Below are positions 26,286 through 34,281 of a DNA stretch of 64,000 nt, in pieces (position 1 is the stretch's first letter; each line of letters opens with the position of its first letter). The notes under the pieces were generated by a model that worked only from the letters and a program-made list of their open reading frames with translations, ran no database searches and was not told the DNA's origin. Source of the DNA: Cupriavidus taiwanensis (GTDB lineage: Bacteria > Pseudomonadota > Gammaproteobacteria > Burkholderiales > Burkholderiaceae); contig NZ_LT977071.1 in the NCBI RefSeq assembly GCF_900250075.1, positions 744,001-808,000 on the forward strand. The letters run 5' to 3'. The position numbers and the translations under genes were made by a program.

Positions 26286-27731
26286 CTACTCCGGCTGCCC
26301 CTTTTCCTTCAGCAGGTCCGCCAGGCTCTTCGCCGCCGGCTTCAGCGGCGTGCGGTGCTGCGTCCATCCCATCTGCTTGCCCGGCGTCAGCGCGCGCAGC
26401 CGCGTCGCGGCCCAGCGGAACAGCCGGTACGTGGCCGGATGCGAGTACGCCCCGCTCCAGAAGCGCCACACCAGGTGTTCACCACGGCTGTACTTCGCTC
26501 CCTGCCCGCGCAGGGGGTTCGCCACCTTCTCGTCGGGATCGCGGTTAGCCTCGGTGCGCAGGCGCACCAGCAACTGCGGGATCGGGATGCGCACCGGGCA
26601 GACCTCGCCGCAGGCGCCGCACAGGCTCGAGGCGGTGGCCAGGTCGGCGGTGGCATCCAGCCCCAGCAGGTGGGGCGACAGGATCTTGCCGATCGGGCCA
26701 GGGTAGGTGGTGCCGTAGGCGTGGCCGCCGATGCGGGTGTAGACCGGGCAGTGGTTCATGCACGCGCCGCAGCGAATGCATTGCAGCGTGGCGCGCAGCT
26801 GCGCGTCGGCATAGGCCTGGGTGCGGCCGTTGTCGAGCAGCACCAGGTGCACTTCGCGCGGGCCGTCGCGCTCGCCGGCGCGGCGCGGGCCCGAGATCAG
26901 GTTGAAATAGGTGGTGATGGCCTGGCCCGTGGCCGAGCGCGTCAGCAGCGTCGACAGCGGCACGATGTGCTCGAGCCGGGCCACCACCTTCTCCATGCCC
27001 ATGATGGCGATATGCACGTCGGGCACGGTGGTGGACAGCCTGCCGTTGCCCTCGTTCTCCACCAGCCACAGCGTGCCGGTGTCGGCGGCGGCGAAGTTTA
27101 CGCCGGACAGGCCGATATCGGCCTCGACGAAGGCCTGGCGCAGCGCGCGGCGGCCGGTCTGGATCAGCGCGTCGACGTCCTCGGTATAAGGCGTGTCGGG
27201 GATATGCTCGGTGAACAGCTGCGCGATATCGCCCTTGGTCTTGTGGATCGCCGGCATCACGATATGCGAGGGCTTCTCGCCGGCCAGCTGGACGATGTAC
27301 TCGCCCATGTCCGACTCGATGCACTCCACGCCGCGTTCAGCCAGGTAATGGTTCAGCTCGATCTCCTCGCTGGCCATCGACTTGCCCTTGATTACGCGCC
27401 TTGCCTGCCTGGCGCTGGCGATGCCGTGGATGATGGCGTTGGCCTCGTCGGCGGTCTCGGCCCAGTGCACTTGCACGCCGGCGGCGGTCAGCTTCTGTTC
27501 CAGCTGCACCAGCAGGTCGGGCAGGTTGGCCAGCGCGTGCTGGCGCACCGCCTCGCCCAGGTCGCGCAGGCGCTCGAGTTCGTCGGCGTCGGGAAACTGC
27601 GCCAGGCGCTTGCCTTGCAGGAAGTCCATCGCGCCGCGAAAGCTCTGGCGCAGCTTGGGGTCGTCCAGGGCCTCGCGGGCACGCGCCTTGAACGCCTGCG
27701 GCGCTACGAATTGCAGGGTTTGCTCGCTCAT
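26286..27731 (-). CDS. lutB: L-lactate oxidation iron-sulfur protein LutB
   Basis: 481 residues. LUD-type N-terminal domain (GMEKVVARLEHIVPLSTLL near residue 245) followed by two ferredoxin-type clusters: CIRCGACMNHCP near residues 318-329 and CGACGEVCP near 369-377, and a C-terminal region with GKQMGWTQHRTPLKP. LutB passes electrons from lactate through 4Fe-4S clusters in the LutABC complex that oxidises L-lactate to pyruvate. The start ATG overlaps the lutC stop by 4 nt. The operon order here is A-C-B. Confidence 0.95.
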   Translation of the reverse strand: MSEQTLQFVAPQAFKARAREALDDPKLRQSFRGAMDFLQGKRLAQFPDADELERLRDLGEAVRQHALANLPDLLVQLEQKLTAAGVQVHWAETADEANAIIHGIASARQARRVIKGKSMASEEIELNHYLAERGVECIESDMGEYIVQLAGEKPSHIVMPAIHKTKGDIAQLFTEHIPDTPYTEDVDALIQTGRRALRQAFVEADIGLSGVNFAAADTGTLWLVENEGNGRLSTTVPDVHIAIMGMEKVVARLEHIVPLSTLLTRSATGQAITTYFNLISGPRRAGERDGPREVHLVLLDNGRTQAYADAQLRATLQCIRCGACMNHCPVYTRIGGHAYGTTYPGPIGKILSPHLLGLDATADLATASSLCGACGEVCPVRIPIPQLLVRLRTEANRDPDEKVANPLRGQGAKYSRGEHLVWRFWSGAYSHPATYRLFRWAATRLRALTPGKQMGWTQHRTPLKPAAKSLADLLKEKGQPE

Positions 27732-28429
27732 CGCGCGGCCTCCGCGTTATCGGTCTCGATCACCACCCACAGCCGGCGCGGACCATGCGCGCCGTAGGCC
27801 AGGGTCTGCTGGATGTCCGAGGTCTTGGACGGGCCGGAGACCAGCACCAGGTTGGTCGGCATGCCGTCGGCCCAGCGCTCGGCGCGCGCGGCCATGTGCA
27901 GGTCGGCGTGCAGGGTCGAGGCCCGCACCAGCGCGACATGCAGCGGCGGCACCAGCGACACCGTGCGCGGCGAGCCCGCATCGGGCGCCAGCACCAGCGT
28001 GCCGGTGGCGGCGATGCCGGAGCGCGCCACGGTGAAGCCGGCATCGACGGTGTCGAACAGTTCGGCCTTCCAGGCCTCGATCGGGCGGTCGTAGCCGATG
28101 GCTTCGATCGCCGCCGGCAACGAGGCTGCCAGCGCCGCGCCGGCCGGGCTGGCCGGATCGAGCAGCAGCCGCTTCACGCCGGCCCTGGCCAGTTCCGCAG
28201 CCAGCAAGCCGGGCCAGGCGGTGGCGTCGGCGCACCAGACCTCGGCATGCAGGCCCTGCAGCGCGGCCTGCATCGCGGCGACGCGGTCGCCCGTCGCGGA
28301 CGTGCCGTGGCGGCGCGCTTCGAAATGGCTGTCGATGCGCCGATCGAGCTCAGTGGTTTGCGGCGACGGCACGGGCGCGGCGGCGCGCAGCCGCCCCAGC
28401 ATGCGTTCGCGGGCGCCGGGCGTGCTCAT
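27728..28429 (-). CDS. lutC: L-lactate utilisation protein LutC (LUD domain)
   Basis: 233 residues from ATG 28429, overlapping the lutA stop as ATGA and overlapping lutB in the same way. LUD domain: VDAGFTVARSGIAATGTLVLA, SPRTVSLVPPLHVALV and LVLVSGPSKTSDIQQTLAYGAHGPR, the last being the diagnostic C-terminal motif with the usual GP-S-TSDI. Third subunit of the LutABC L-lactate oxidase complex. Strict overlap with both neighbours implies translational coupling and fixed stoichiometry. Confidence 0.95.
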   Translation of the reverse strand: MSTPGARERMLGRLRAAAPVPSPQTTELDRRIDSHFEARRHGTSATGDRVAAMQAALQGLHAEVWCADATAWPGLLAAELARAGVKRLLLDPASPAGAALAASLPAAIEAIGYDRPIEAWKAELFDTVDAGFTVARSGIAATGTLVLAPDAGSPRTVSLVPPLHVALVRASTLHADLHMAARAERWADGMPTNLVLVSGPSKTSDIQQTLAYGAHGPRRLWVVIETDNAEAAR

Positions 28430-29208
28430 GCGGCACCTCCGGTACGGCGCCACAGGAAGCTGGCCAGGTGTTCTACCTGCAGCGGGGCGCGGTCGTGCGC
28501 GGCGGTATGGCCGATATTGAGCAGGCAGCCGCAGTCGGCCGAGACCAGGCGGTCGCAGCCGGTGGCGCAGGCCGACGCCACCTTGTCGCGCACCATGGCG
28601 CCCGAGATATCGGGATGCTTGAGCGAGAAGGTGCCGCCGAAGCCGCAGCACTCCGACTCGCGCGCATGCTCGACGCGGGTCACGCCAGGCAGCGCATCGA
28701 CCAGGGCCACGCCGTGCCCGCGCGTGCCCATTTCGCGGCGCGCGCCGCACGAGGTATGCAGCACGATGCGCTCCGACGGCTGGGCCGACGACGCGGCAGT
28801 GCCGAAGTCCACCTTCAGCACGTGCAGCAGGAACTCGCCCAGCTCGTAGACACGCCCGGCCAGTTCGCGCGCCTTCGGGCCGGCCACGGCATCGTCGGCA
28901 AAGAGCTGCGGCCAGTGGTGCCGCATCATGCCGGCGCACGAGCCGGACGGCACGATCACGGGCCATGGCTGGCCGAACAGGTCGAGCTGGGCTCGCGCAA
29001 CCGCGCGCGCCGCGTCGGGGTTGCCGCTGCTGTAGGCGGGCTGGCCGCAGCAGCTCTGGCCGCGCGGGAAATGCACGGTCAGGCCTTCGCGCTCGAGCAG
29101 CCGCACGGCATCGAGGCCGGCCTGCGGCACGAACATGTCGACCAGGCAGGTGGCAAACAGGTAAGCCTGCGTAGGGGCAGGGCCGCTGGGGTACTGACGA
29201 TCCTTCAT
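28426..29208 (-). CDS. lutA: L-lactate oxidation protein LutA (Cys-rich)
   Basis: 260 residues from ATG 29208 with GGAG 7 nt upstream; a GTG at 29220 is a less likely alternative. Two Cys-rich (CCG) domains: FATCLVDMFVPQAG with SCCGQPAYSSG in the first half, and HTSCGARREMG with ESECCGFGGTFSLKHPDIS in the second. These ligate the cluster or heterodisulfide-type centre typical of LutA/GlpC/HdrB proteins. First gene of the lactate operon, read from the divergent promoter that holds the FadR-type palindrome at 29275-29291. Confidence 0.94.
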   Translation of the reverse strand: MKDRQYPSGPAPTQAYLFATCLVDMFVPQAGLDAVRLLEREGLTVHFPRGQSCCGQPAYSSGNPDAARAVARAQLDLFGQPWPVIVPSGSCAGMMRHHWPQLFADDAVAGPKARELAGRVYELGEFLLHVLKVDFGTAASSAQPSERIVLHTSCGARREMGTRGHGVALVDALPGVTRVEHARESECCGFGGTFSLKHPDISGAMVRDKVASACATGCDRLVSADCGCLLNIGHTAAHDRAPLQVEHLASFLWRRTGGAA

Positions 29209-29274
29209 GTCTCGCTCCACACGTGCTGGGTCGCACGTTTGGGCACATAATTCCCGCTTCCGCCCGGCGGTTCA

Positions 29275-29291
29275 AATTGGTCGGACCAATT
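29275..29291. promoter_or_regulatory. LldR operator between lutA and lldR
   Basis: AATTGGTCGGACCAATT: perfect 8-bp arms around a central G. It matches the FadR-family consensus TGGTnnnACCA and the E. coli LldR operator architecture. It lies 67 bp before lutA and 43 bp before lldR, so one site can control both directions, with L-lactate as the expected inducer. Confidence 0.88.
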
Positions 29292-29333
29292 CAGAATGCG
29301 CGCCGCGCACGTTCAGGAGCGAGGGAATACGGC

Positions 29334-30053
29334 ATGACGGCAGCCAGGCACGGGAATGCCCGCGGACGCGTGGAGTCGGTGATGCGGCGCATGGAAACCG
29401 CGCTGCTCGACGGCACCTGGCCACCCGGCACGCGCTTGCCGGCCGAGCGCACGCTGGCCGAGCAGTACGCGGTGGCGCGCAACACCGTGCGCGAGGCGAT
29501 CCAGCGCCTGGCCGCGCGCGGCCTGCTGCAGAGCCGGCGCGGCGCGGGCGTCTATGCCACCGACCAGCTGCGCGCCGGCATTGCCTCGCCGTGGGGCCAG
29601 CTGGTGGCCGACCATCCCGCGCTGCGCGAAGACATCCTGGAGTTCCGCCGTGTGCTGGAAGGCGCCACCGCGTACTTTGCGGCGTTGCGCGCGGATGCCG
29701 CCGACGTGAAGCGCATCCGCGCGCTGATGGCCGAACTGGAACGCGCGCGCGCCGCCGACGACAAGCAGGCCGAGGCCGATGCCGACGCGCAGCTGCATGA
29801 CGCCATCGCGCAGGCCTCGCACAACACCATGTTCCTGCACCTGCATACCAGCGTGATCGGCATGCTGCGCGAGCACATCACCATCAACGGCACCGGCCTG
29901 CGCGAACAGGACGATGGCGCCTCCGACCTGCTGCTGCTGCAGCACCGCACGCTGTGCGATGCCATCTGCGCGCGCCGCCCAGAAGAGGCGCGCACGGCGA
30001 TGCAGACCCACATCGACTTCGTGCGCAGCCGCGTGGAGCAGGACGGGGCCTGA
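29334..30053 (+). CDS. lldR: GntR/FadR-family lactate-responsive regulator
   Basis: 239 residues from ATG 29334 with CAGGAG upstream; the open frame extends to 29223 but crosses the operator. N-terminal GntR winged helix: LLDGTWPPGTRLPAERTLAEQYAVARNTVREAIQRLAARGLL. C-terminal all-helical FCD domain (DILEFRRVLEGATAYFAALRADAAD ... DAQLHDAIAQASHNTMFLHL) with the metal/ligand His residues of the FadR-C fold. Divergent from lutACB-lldP across the palindromic operator, which identifies it as the lactate regulator (LldR/LutR). Confidence 0.9.
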   Translation: MTAARHGNARGRVESVMRRMETALLDGTWPPGTRLPAERTLAEQYAVARNTVREAIQRLAARGLLQSRRGAGVYATDQLRAGIASPWGQLVADHPALREDILEFRRVLEGATAYFAALRADAADVKRIRALMAELERARAADDKQAEADADAQLHDAIAQASHNTMFLHLHTSVIGMLREHITINGTGLREQDDGASDLLLLQHRTLCDAICARRPEEARTAMQTHIDFVRSRVEQDGA

Positions 30054-30071
30054 ATACAGGGTAGAGGAATA

Positions 30072-30144
30072 CCGTCATTCCCGCGCAGGCGGGAATCCAG
30101 CGTCGTTGAAAGTCACTGGGTTCCCGCCTTCGCGGGAACGACGG
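30072..30144. repeat. bipartite intergenic repeat with two inverted hairpins
   Basis: The first half carries GTCATTCCCGC...GCGGGAAT and the second GTTCCCGCC...GGCGGGAAC type hairpins, with outer ends CCGTCATT and AACGACGG complementary over most bases, so the whole 73 nt can fold as a paired structure. Similar CATTCCCGC-AGGCGGGAATCC elements are frequent extragenic repeats in beta- and gamma-proteobacteria. It lies between the convergent lldR and AI-2E genes. Confidence 0.7.
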
Positions 30145-30196
30145 TCGTGGCGTGCTCATTGGTCCTACCACCGGCCCGGCGTGCCGGCCACTGCCT

Positions 30197-31234
30197 TCAA
30201 ATCAGCCCGGCACCGGCCAGTTCGCGCTTCAGGTACGCGTAGAAGATCGGCCCGGCGATCACGCCCGGGATGCCGTACAGCGTTTCCATCAGCAGCATCA
30301 CCATCAGCAGTTCCCACGCCGCCGCCTGGATGCGCGCGCCGATGATGCGCGCGTTGAGGAAGTACTCGAGCTTGTGGATCACCACCAGGAACACCAGCGA
30401 GCCCACCGCGATCGGCAGCGATACCGACAGCGAGGCCACCACGATGGCCGTGTTCGAGATCAGGTTGCCCAGCACCGGCAGCAGGCCCGCGACAAAGGTG
30501 ATCACCACCAGGGTCTTGCTCAGCGGCAGGTGCACGCCGAACAGCGGCAGCACCAGCAGCAGGTAGAGCGCGGTCAGCACGGTGTTGATGGTGGAGATCT
30601 GGATCTGCGCGAAGATGAACTGCGAGAACGCCTGCTGCAGCGTGCGCGCGCGCGCCACCAGCGCGGCCGCCAGCGGGCGCCGGTTGGGGCGCGCCACCGC
30701 GCGGTACAGCGCCACCATCGCGCCGATCACCAGCCCGATCAGGATATGGACCAGCGTGCGCAGCACCTCGGCGCCCAGCTTCTGCGCCATCGCGGCGTGT
30801 TCGCGCAGCGTGTCGATCAGCGTGTTGGCCAGTTCGTCGACGCCATTGGGCAGCGCGTCGCTGACCCACGGCGGCAGCTGCCCGCGCGAGCGGTCGATGA
30901 TGTCGGCGACGTGGTTGAGCAGGCCGTCCAGGGTATTGCCCTCGCCGCTGACAAAACGCACCAGCAGCCAGCCGGCCAGCGTCAGCCCCAGCAGGATCAG
31001 CGCCGACAGGATCGCCACCGCGAGCGCGTCGTGGCGCTGGTGCAGGCGCTTCAGGCGCGGCGCCAGCACGTCCACCAGCGAATACAGCAGCAGCCCGGAC
31101 AGCAGCGCCGCCACCAGGTTGGCGTGCAGCACGGTCCAGAGCGCCAGCGCGGTCAGCAGGTAGGCGACGGTGCCGACGCTGTACCACGCGGCCGGCGGCA
31201 GGCGCGGGGTGACGGTCGGTTCGGGGTCTTTCAT
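30197..31234 (-). CDS. AI-2E-family (PerM/YhhQ-type) membrane transporter
   Basis: 345 residues from ATG 31234, chosen over ATG 31249 because GGAG lies 7 nt before it. Polytopic membrane protein of the AI-2E/PerM family: early helices VGTVAYLLTALALWTVLHANLVAALLSGLLLY, then LAVAILSALILLGLTLAGWLLV, a long amphipathic segment with a serine- and Asn-rich loop, and the C-terminal LVVITFVAGLLPVLGNLISN ... IIGARIQAAAWELLMVML typical of the family. Members export signals or ions (for example Na+/H+ exchange in some); the substrate here is unknown. It is monocistronic. Confidence 0.85.
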   Translation of the reverse strand: MKDPEPTVTPRLPPAAWYSVGTVAYLLTALALWTVLHANLVAALLSGLLLYSLVDVLAPRLKRLHQRHDALAVAILSALILLGLTLAGWLLVRFVSGEGNTLDGLLNHVADIIDRSRGQLPPWVSDALPNGVDELANTLIDTLREHAAMAQKLGAEVLRTLVHILIGLVIGAMVALYRAVARPNRRPLAAALVARARTLQQAFSQFIFAQIQISTINTVLTALYLLLVLPLFGVHLPLSKTLVVITFVAGLLPVLGNLISNTAIVVASLSVSLPIAVGSLVFLVVIHKLEYFLNARIIGARIQAAAWELLMVMLLMETLYGIPGVIAGPIFYAYLKRELAGAGLI

Positions 31235-31455
31235 CGGTGTCTCCGGCATGCAATTTGCTGAAAGGAATTCTGGATTCTCGCCGATCCAGATGTAATGGCT
31301 GCGTCAGTCGCTGCTTGGTTCGCACTTGCCGCCGCGACCTGGCGCCGATGTTGGCATATCGGCACGCGCAAAGGGTGTCTATATTAGGGGAATCGTGCGC
31401 GACCCGCGGCTTGCCGCGCGAGCCGTGTTTGTCGCCAAATCCGGGAACGCAACGC

Positions 31456-32838
31456 ATGGCCTACACCCATACCATCGGCAACCACCGCCACGTCTTTGCC
31501 GACCTGCGCACGCTGCTGGCCAGGGCCAGCCCGGCGCGCTCCGGTGATGCGCTCGCGGGCCTGGCCGCGCAGAGCGAACAGGAGCGGATGGCGGCCAGGC
31601 TGGCGCTGGCCGAGGTGCCGCTGACGCGCTTCCTCAACGAGGCGCTGGTGCCTTATGAAGACGACGAGGTCACGCGCCTGATCCATGACCGCCACGACGC
31701 CGCCGCCTTTGCCGCGATCGATGCCACCACCGTGGGCGACCTGCGCAACTGGCTGCTGCGGCACGAGACCGACAGCGCCATGCTGGCGCGGGTCGCCCCG
31801 GGCATCACGCCGGAGATGGCGGCGGCGGTGAGCAAGCTGATGCGCAACCAGGACCTGGTCGCGGTGGCGCGCAAGTGCCAGGTGGTCACGCGCTTTCGCA
31901 GCACGGTGGGGCTGCCAGGCCGGCTGGCGGTGCGGCTGCAGCCCAACCACCCGACCGACGACCCCAAGGGCATTGCCGCGTCGATCATCGACGGGCTGCT
32001 CTATGGTTGCGGCGATGCCACCATCGGCGTCAATCCGGCCTCGGACAACCTCGGCGCGATCGTCTCGCTGCTGCGCATGATCGACGAGCTGCGCAGCCGC
32101 TTCGACATCCCCACGCAGTCGTGCGTGCTGACCCATGTCACCAACACGCTGCGCGCGATCGGCCAGGACGCGCCGGTGGACCTGGTGTTCCAGTCCGTTG
32201 CCGGCAGCGAGCGCGCCAATGCCGCCTTCGGCATCAGCCTGTCGCTGCTGGCCGAGGCGCACGACGCCGCGCAGGGGCTGGCGCGCGGCACCGTGGGCGA
32301 CAACCTGATGTATTTCGAGACCGGCCAGGGCAGCGCGCTGTCGGCCGACGCGCACCACGGCGTCGACCAGCAGACCATGGAGGCGCGCGCCTATGCGGTG
32401 GCGCGCGCGTTCTCGCCGCTGCTGGTCAATACCGTGGTCGGCTTTATCGGGCCGGAGTACCTGTACGACGGCAAGCAGATCATCCGCGCCGGGCTGGAAG
32501 ACCACTTCTGCGGCAAGCTGATGGGCGTGCCGATGGGCTGCGACGTCTGCTACACCAACCATGCCGAGGCCGACCAGGACGACATGGATACGCTGCTGAC
32601 GCTGTTCGGCGTGGCCGGCATCAACTTCATCATGGGCGTGCCCGGCGCCGACGACATCATGCTGAACTACCAGAGCACCTCGTTTCACGACGCGCTGTAC
32701 CTGCGCGAAGTGCTGGGGCTGCGCCCGGCGCCGGAATTCGAGGCCTGGCTGCAGCGCATGGGCATTGCCGACGGCGCCGGCCGGCTGCTGGAGCCCGCGG
32801 CGCGCCAGCCGCTGCTGCAGATGGCCCACACCTTGTAA
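31456..32838 (+). CDS. eutB: ethanolamine ammonia-lyase large subunit
   Basis: 460 residues. EutB, the catalytic subunit of the adenosylcobalamin-dependent enzyme that converts ethanolamine to acetaldehyde and ammonia. The family segments are clear: LNEALVPYEDDEVTRLI, RNQDLVAVARKCQVVTRFRSTVGLPGRL, DGLLYGCGDATIGVNPASDNLGA, FQSVAGSERANAAFGI, YFETGQGSALSADAHHGVDQQTMEARAYA and MGCDVCYTNHAEADQDDMDTLL. Length equals the usual 453-465. eutC follows after 9 bp. No eutA reactivase, permease or microcompartment genes are next to it, as is usual outside enteric bacteria; the toxic aldehyde must be handled elsewhere. Confidence 0.97.
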   Translation: MAYTHTIGNHRHVFADLRTLLARASPARSGDALAGLAAQSEQERMAARLALAEVPLTRFLNEALVPYEDDEVTRLIHDRHDAAAFAAIDATTVGDLRNWLLRHETDSAMLARVAPGITPEMAAAVSKLMRNQDLVAVARKCQVVTRFRSTVGLPGRLAVRLQPNHPTDDPKGIAASIIDGLLYGCGDATIGVNPASDNLGAIVSLLRMIDELRSRFDIPTQSCVLTHVTNTLRAIGQDAPVDLVFQSVAGSERANAAFGISLSLLAEAHDAAQGLARGTVGDNLMYFETGQGSALSADAHHGVDQQTMEARAYAVARAFSPLLVNTVVGFIGPEYLYDGKQIIRAGLEDHFCGKLMGVPMGCDVCYTNHAEADQDDMDTLLTLFGVAGINFIMGVPGADDIMLNYQSTSFHDALYLREVLGLRPAPEFEAWLQRMGIADGAGRLLEPAARQPLLQMAHTL

Positions 32839-32847
32839 GGCATCGCG

Positions 32848-33663
32848 ATGACGGCCAAACGCCAGGCTCCCGCCAGTCCCGACCCCGCCCCGGCCGAAGC
32901 CGACCCGTGGCAACGGCTGCGCCGATTCACGCGCGCGCGCATCGCGCTGGGGCGCACCGGCCACAGCCAGCCCACCGACGCCGTGCTGGCCTTCGGCCTG
33001 GCCCATGCCCAGGCGCGCGATGCGGTGCACCTGGCGCTCGAGGTGGGCACCGTCACCGCGGCGCTGGATGCGGCCGGGCTGCCGCACGTGGCCGTGCACA
33101 GCGCGGCGCCGGACCGCGAGCACTACCTGCGCCGCCCCGACCTGGGCCGCCGTCTCGACGAAGCCAGCCGTAAGCGGCTGGACGCGGCACGGCCGCAGCA
33201 GGCGCCTGATGTGGTGTTCGTGATCGCCGATGGCCTGTCCGCGCTGGCCACGCAGCGCCATGCGCTGCCGCTGCTTCAGGCGGCGCGCCAGCGCCTGCCG
33301 CACGGCTGGCAGATCGGTCCCGTGGTGGTGGCCGAGCAGTCGCGCGTGGCGCTGGGCGACGAGATCGGCGAGCGGCTGGGCGCGCGCCAGGTGGTGATGC
33401 TGATCGGCGAGCGGCCCGGGCTGAGTTCGCCCGACAGCCTCGGCATCTACCTGACCCATGCGCCGCGTGTCGGCCGCACCGATGCCGAGCGCAACTGCAT
33501 CTCCAATGTGCGCCCCGAGGGGCTGTCCTACGCGCAGGCCGCCGAGCGGCTGGTGTTTCTGCTTTGCGGCGCGGCGGCGCTCGGGCGCTCCGGCGTGGAC
33601 CTGAAGGACGACAGCGCGCCGGCGTTGCCCGCAGGCGCCGAGGCATCGCCACAGGTCCGCTGA
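32848..33663 (+). CDS. eutC: ethanolamine ammonia-lyase small subunit
   Basis: 271 residues, 9 bp after eutB and co-transcribed. Motifs of EutC: FTRARIALGRTGHSQPTDAVLAFGLAHAQARDAVH near residues 32-66, DVVFVIADGLSALATQRHALP near 125-145, AEQSRVALGDEIGERLGARQVVMLIGERPGLSSPDSLGIYLTHAPR near 165-212, and NCISNVRPEGLSYAQAAERL. It binds the cobalamin cofactor with EutB in the active (alpha-beta)6 assembly. A strong palindrome at 33672-33711 follows. Confidence 0.96.
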   Translation: MTAKRQAPASPDPAPAEADPWQRLRRFTRARIALGRTGHSQPTDAVLAFGLAHAQARDAVHLALEVGTVTAALDAAGLPHVAVHSAAPDREHYLRRPDLGRRLDEASRKRLDAARPQQAPDVVFVIADGLSALATQRHALPLLQAARQRLPHGWQIGPVVVAEQSRVALGDEIGERLGARQVVMLIGERPGLSSPDSLGIYLTHAPRVGRTDAERNCISNVRPEGLSYAQAAERLVFLLCGAAALGRSGVDLKDDSAPALPAGAEASPQVR

Positions 33664-33671
33664 AACAGCAA

Positions 33672-33711
33672 AACGGCCACCGCGCGGGCCGCAACCCGCG
33701 TGGTGGCCGTT
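33672..33711. terminator. bidirectional hairpin between eutC and the YbaK gene
   Basis: Arms AACGGCCACC-g-CGCGGG and CCCGCG-t-GGTGGCCGTT around a 6-nt loop; 16 of 17 positions pair. It is 8 nt past the eutC stop and 13 nt from the convergent gene's stop. A short A-run precedes it. Confidence 0.75.
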
Positions 33712-33724
33712 GCCGCCGCACCGC

Positions 33725-34198
33725 TTACATCATGCGGCGCGAGAACTGCCCGTGCCCAGCATCCGACATCAGTTGCTTGAACTGGTCGCCGCTCATGTGC
33801 ACCAGGTCCTGGTGGTCGCCGCCCTCGAAATACACTTCGGGCTGCTGCATCAGGCTGTCGTCCACATAAGTTGTCATGCCGTATGCCATCGCCACCGGCG
33901 GAATCGCGCCGAGGTCGCAATCCTTGAATATCTCGCGGATCTCGTCCTCGTGCGCCAGCACCAGGTTGCGCCCGGTCTGTTCGCAGATGGCCGCCATCTG
34001 CAGGTGATGGCTCGAAGGGATCACAGCGGCAACGTAGCCGCGTTCATCCTCCAGCAACAGCGTCTTGGCCAGCCGGTCCCCGGGCACGTGCGCGGCCTCT
34101 GCCGTGGCCATGCTGCTCAGGGTGTAGGGGTGGCGGATGATGTCGTAGCGGGTGTTCTTGCTGCTCAGGCAGTTAGCGAGCGTACTAGCCAAGGCCAT
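33725..34198 (-). CDS. YbaK/EbsC-family aminoacyl-tRNA deacylase-like protein
   Basis: 157 residues, the full single-domain size. YbaK fold landmarks: RHPYTLSSMATAEAAHVPGDRLAKTLLLEDERGYVAAVIPSSH, where the Lys in AKTLLL is the conserved tRNA/substrate-positioning residue, then DCDLGAIPPVAMAYGMTTYVDDSLM and VYFEGGDHQDLVHMSGDQF. These proteins hydrolyse mischarged aminoacyl-tRNA (Cys- or Ala-tRNAPro) in trans. The consensus GxxP loop is GAIPP. Monocistronic, convergent with eutC; LysR gene behind it is separate. Confidence 0.88.
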   Translation of the reverse strand: MALASTLANCLSSKNTRYDIIRHPYTLSSMATAEAAHVPGDRLAKTLLLEDERGYVAAVIPSSHHLQMAAICEQTGRNLVLAHEDEIREIFKDCDLGAIPPVAMAYGMTTYVDDSLMQQPEVYFEGGDHQDLVHMSGDQFKQLMSDAGHGQFSRRMM

Positions 34199-34281
34199 GA
34201 TTGCTCCTAGGTTCCGGATGCGCCGACGGTTATCCTTGTGCTCCTAATATAGTGCGCCGGCGCCATGGCGATGGCCTGCGG

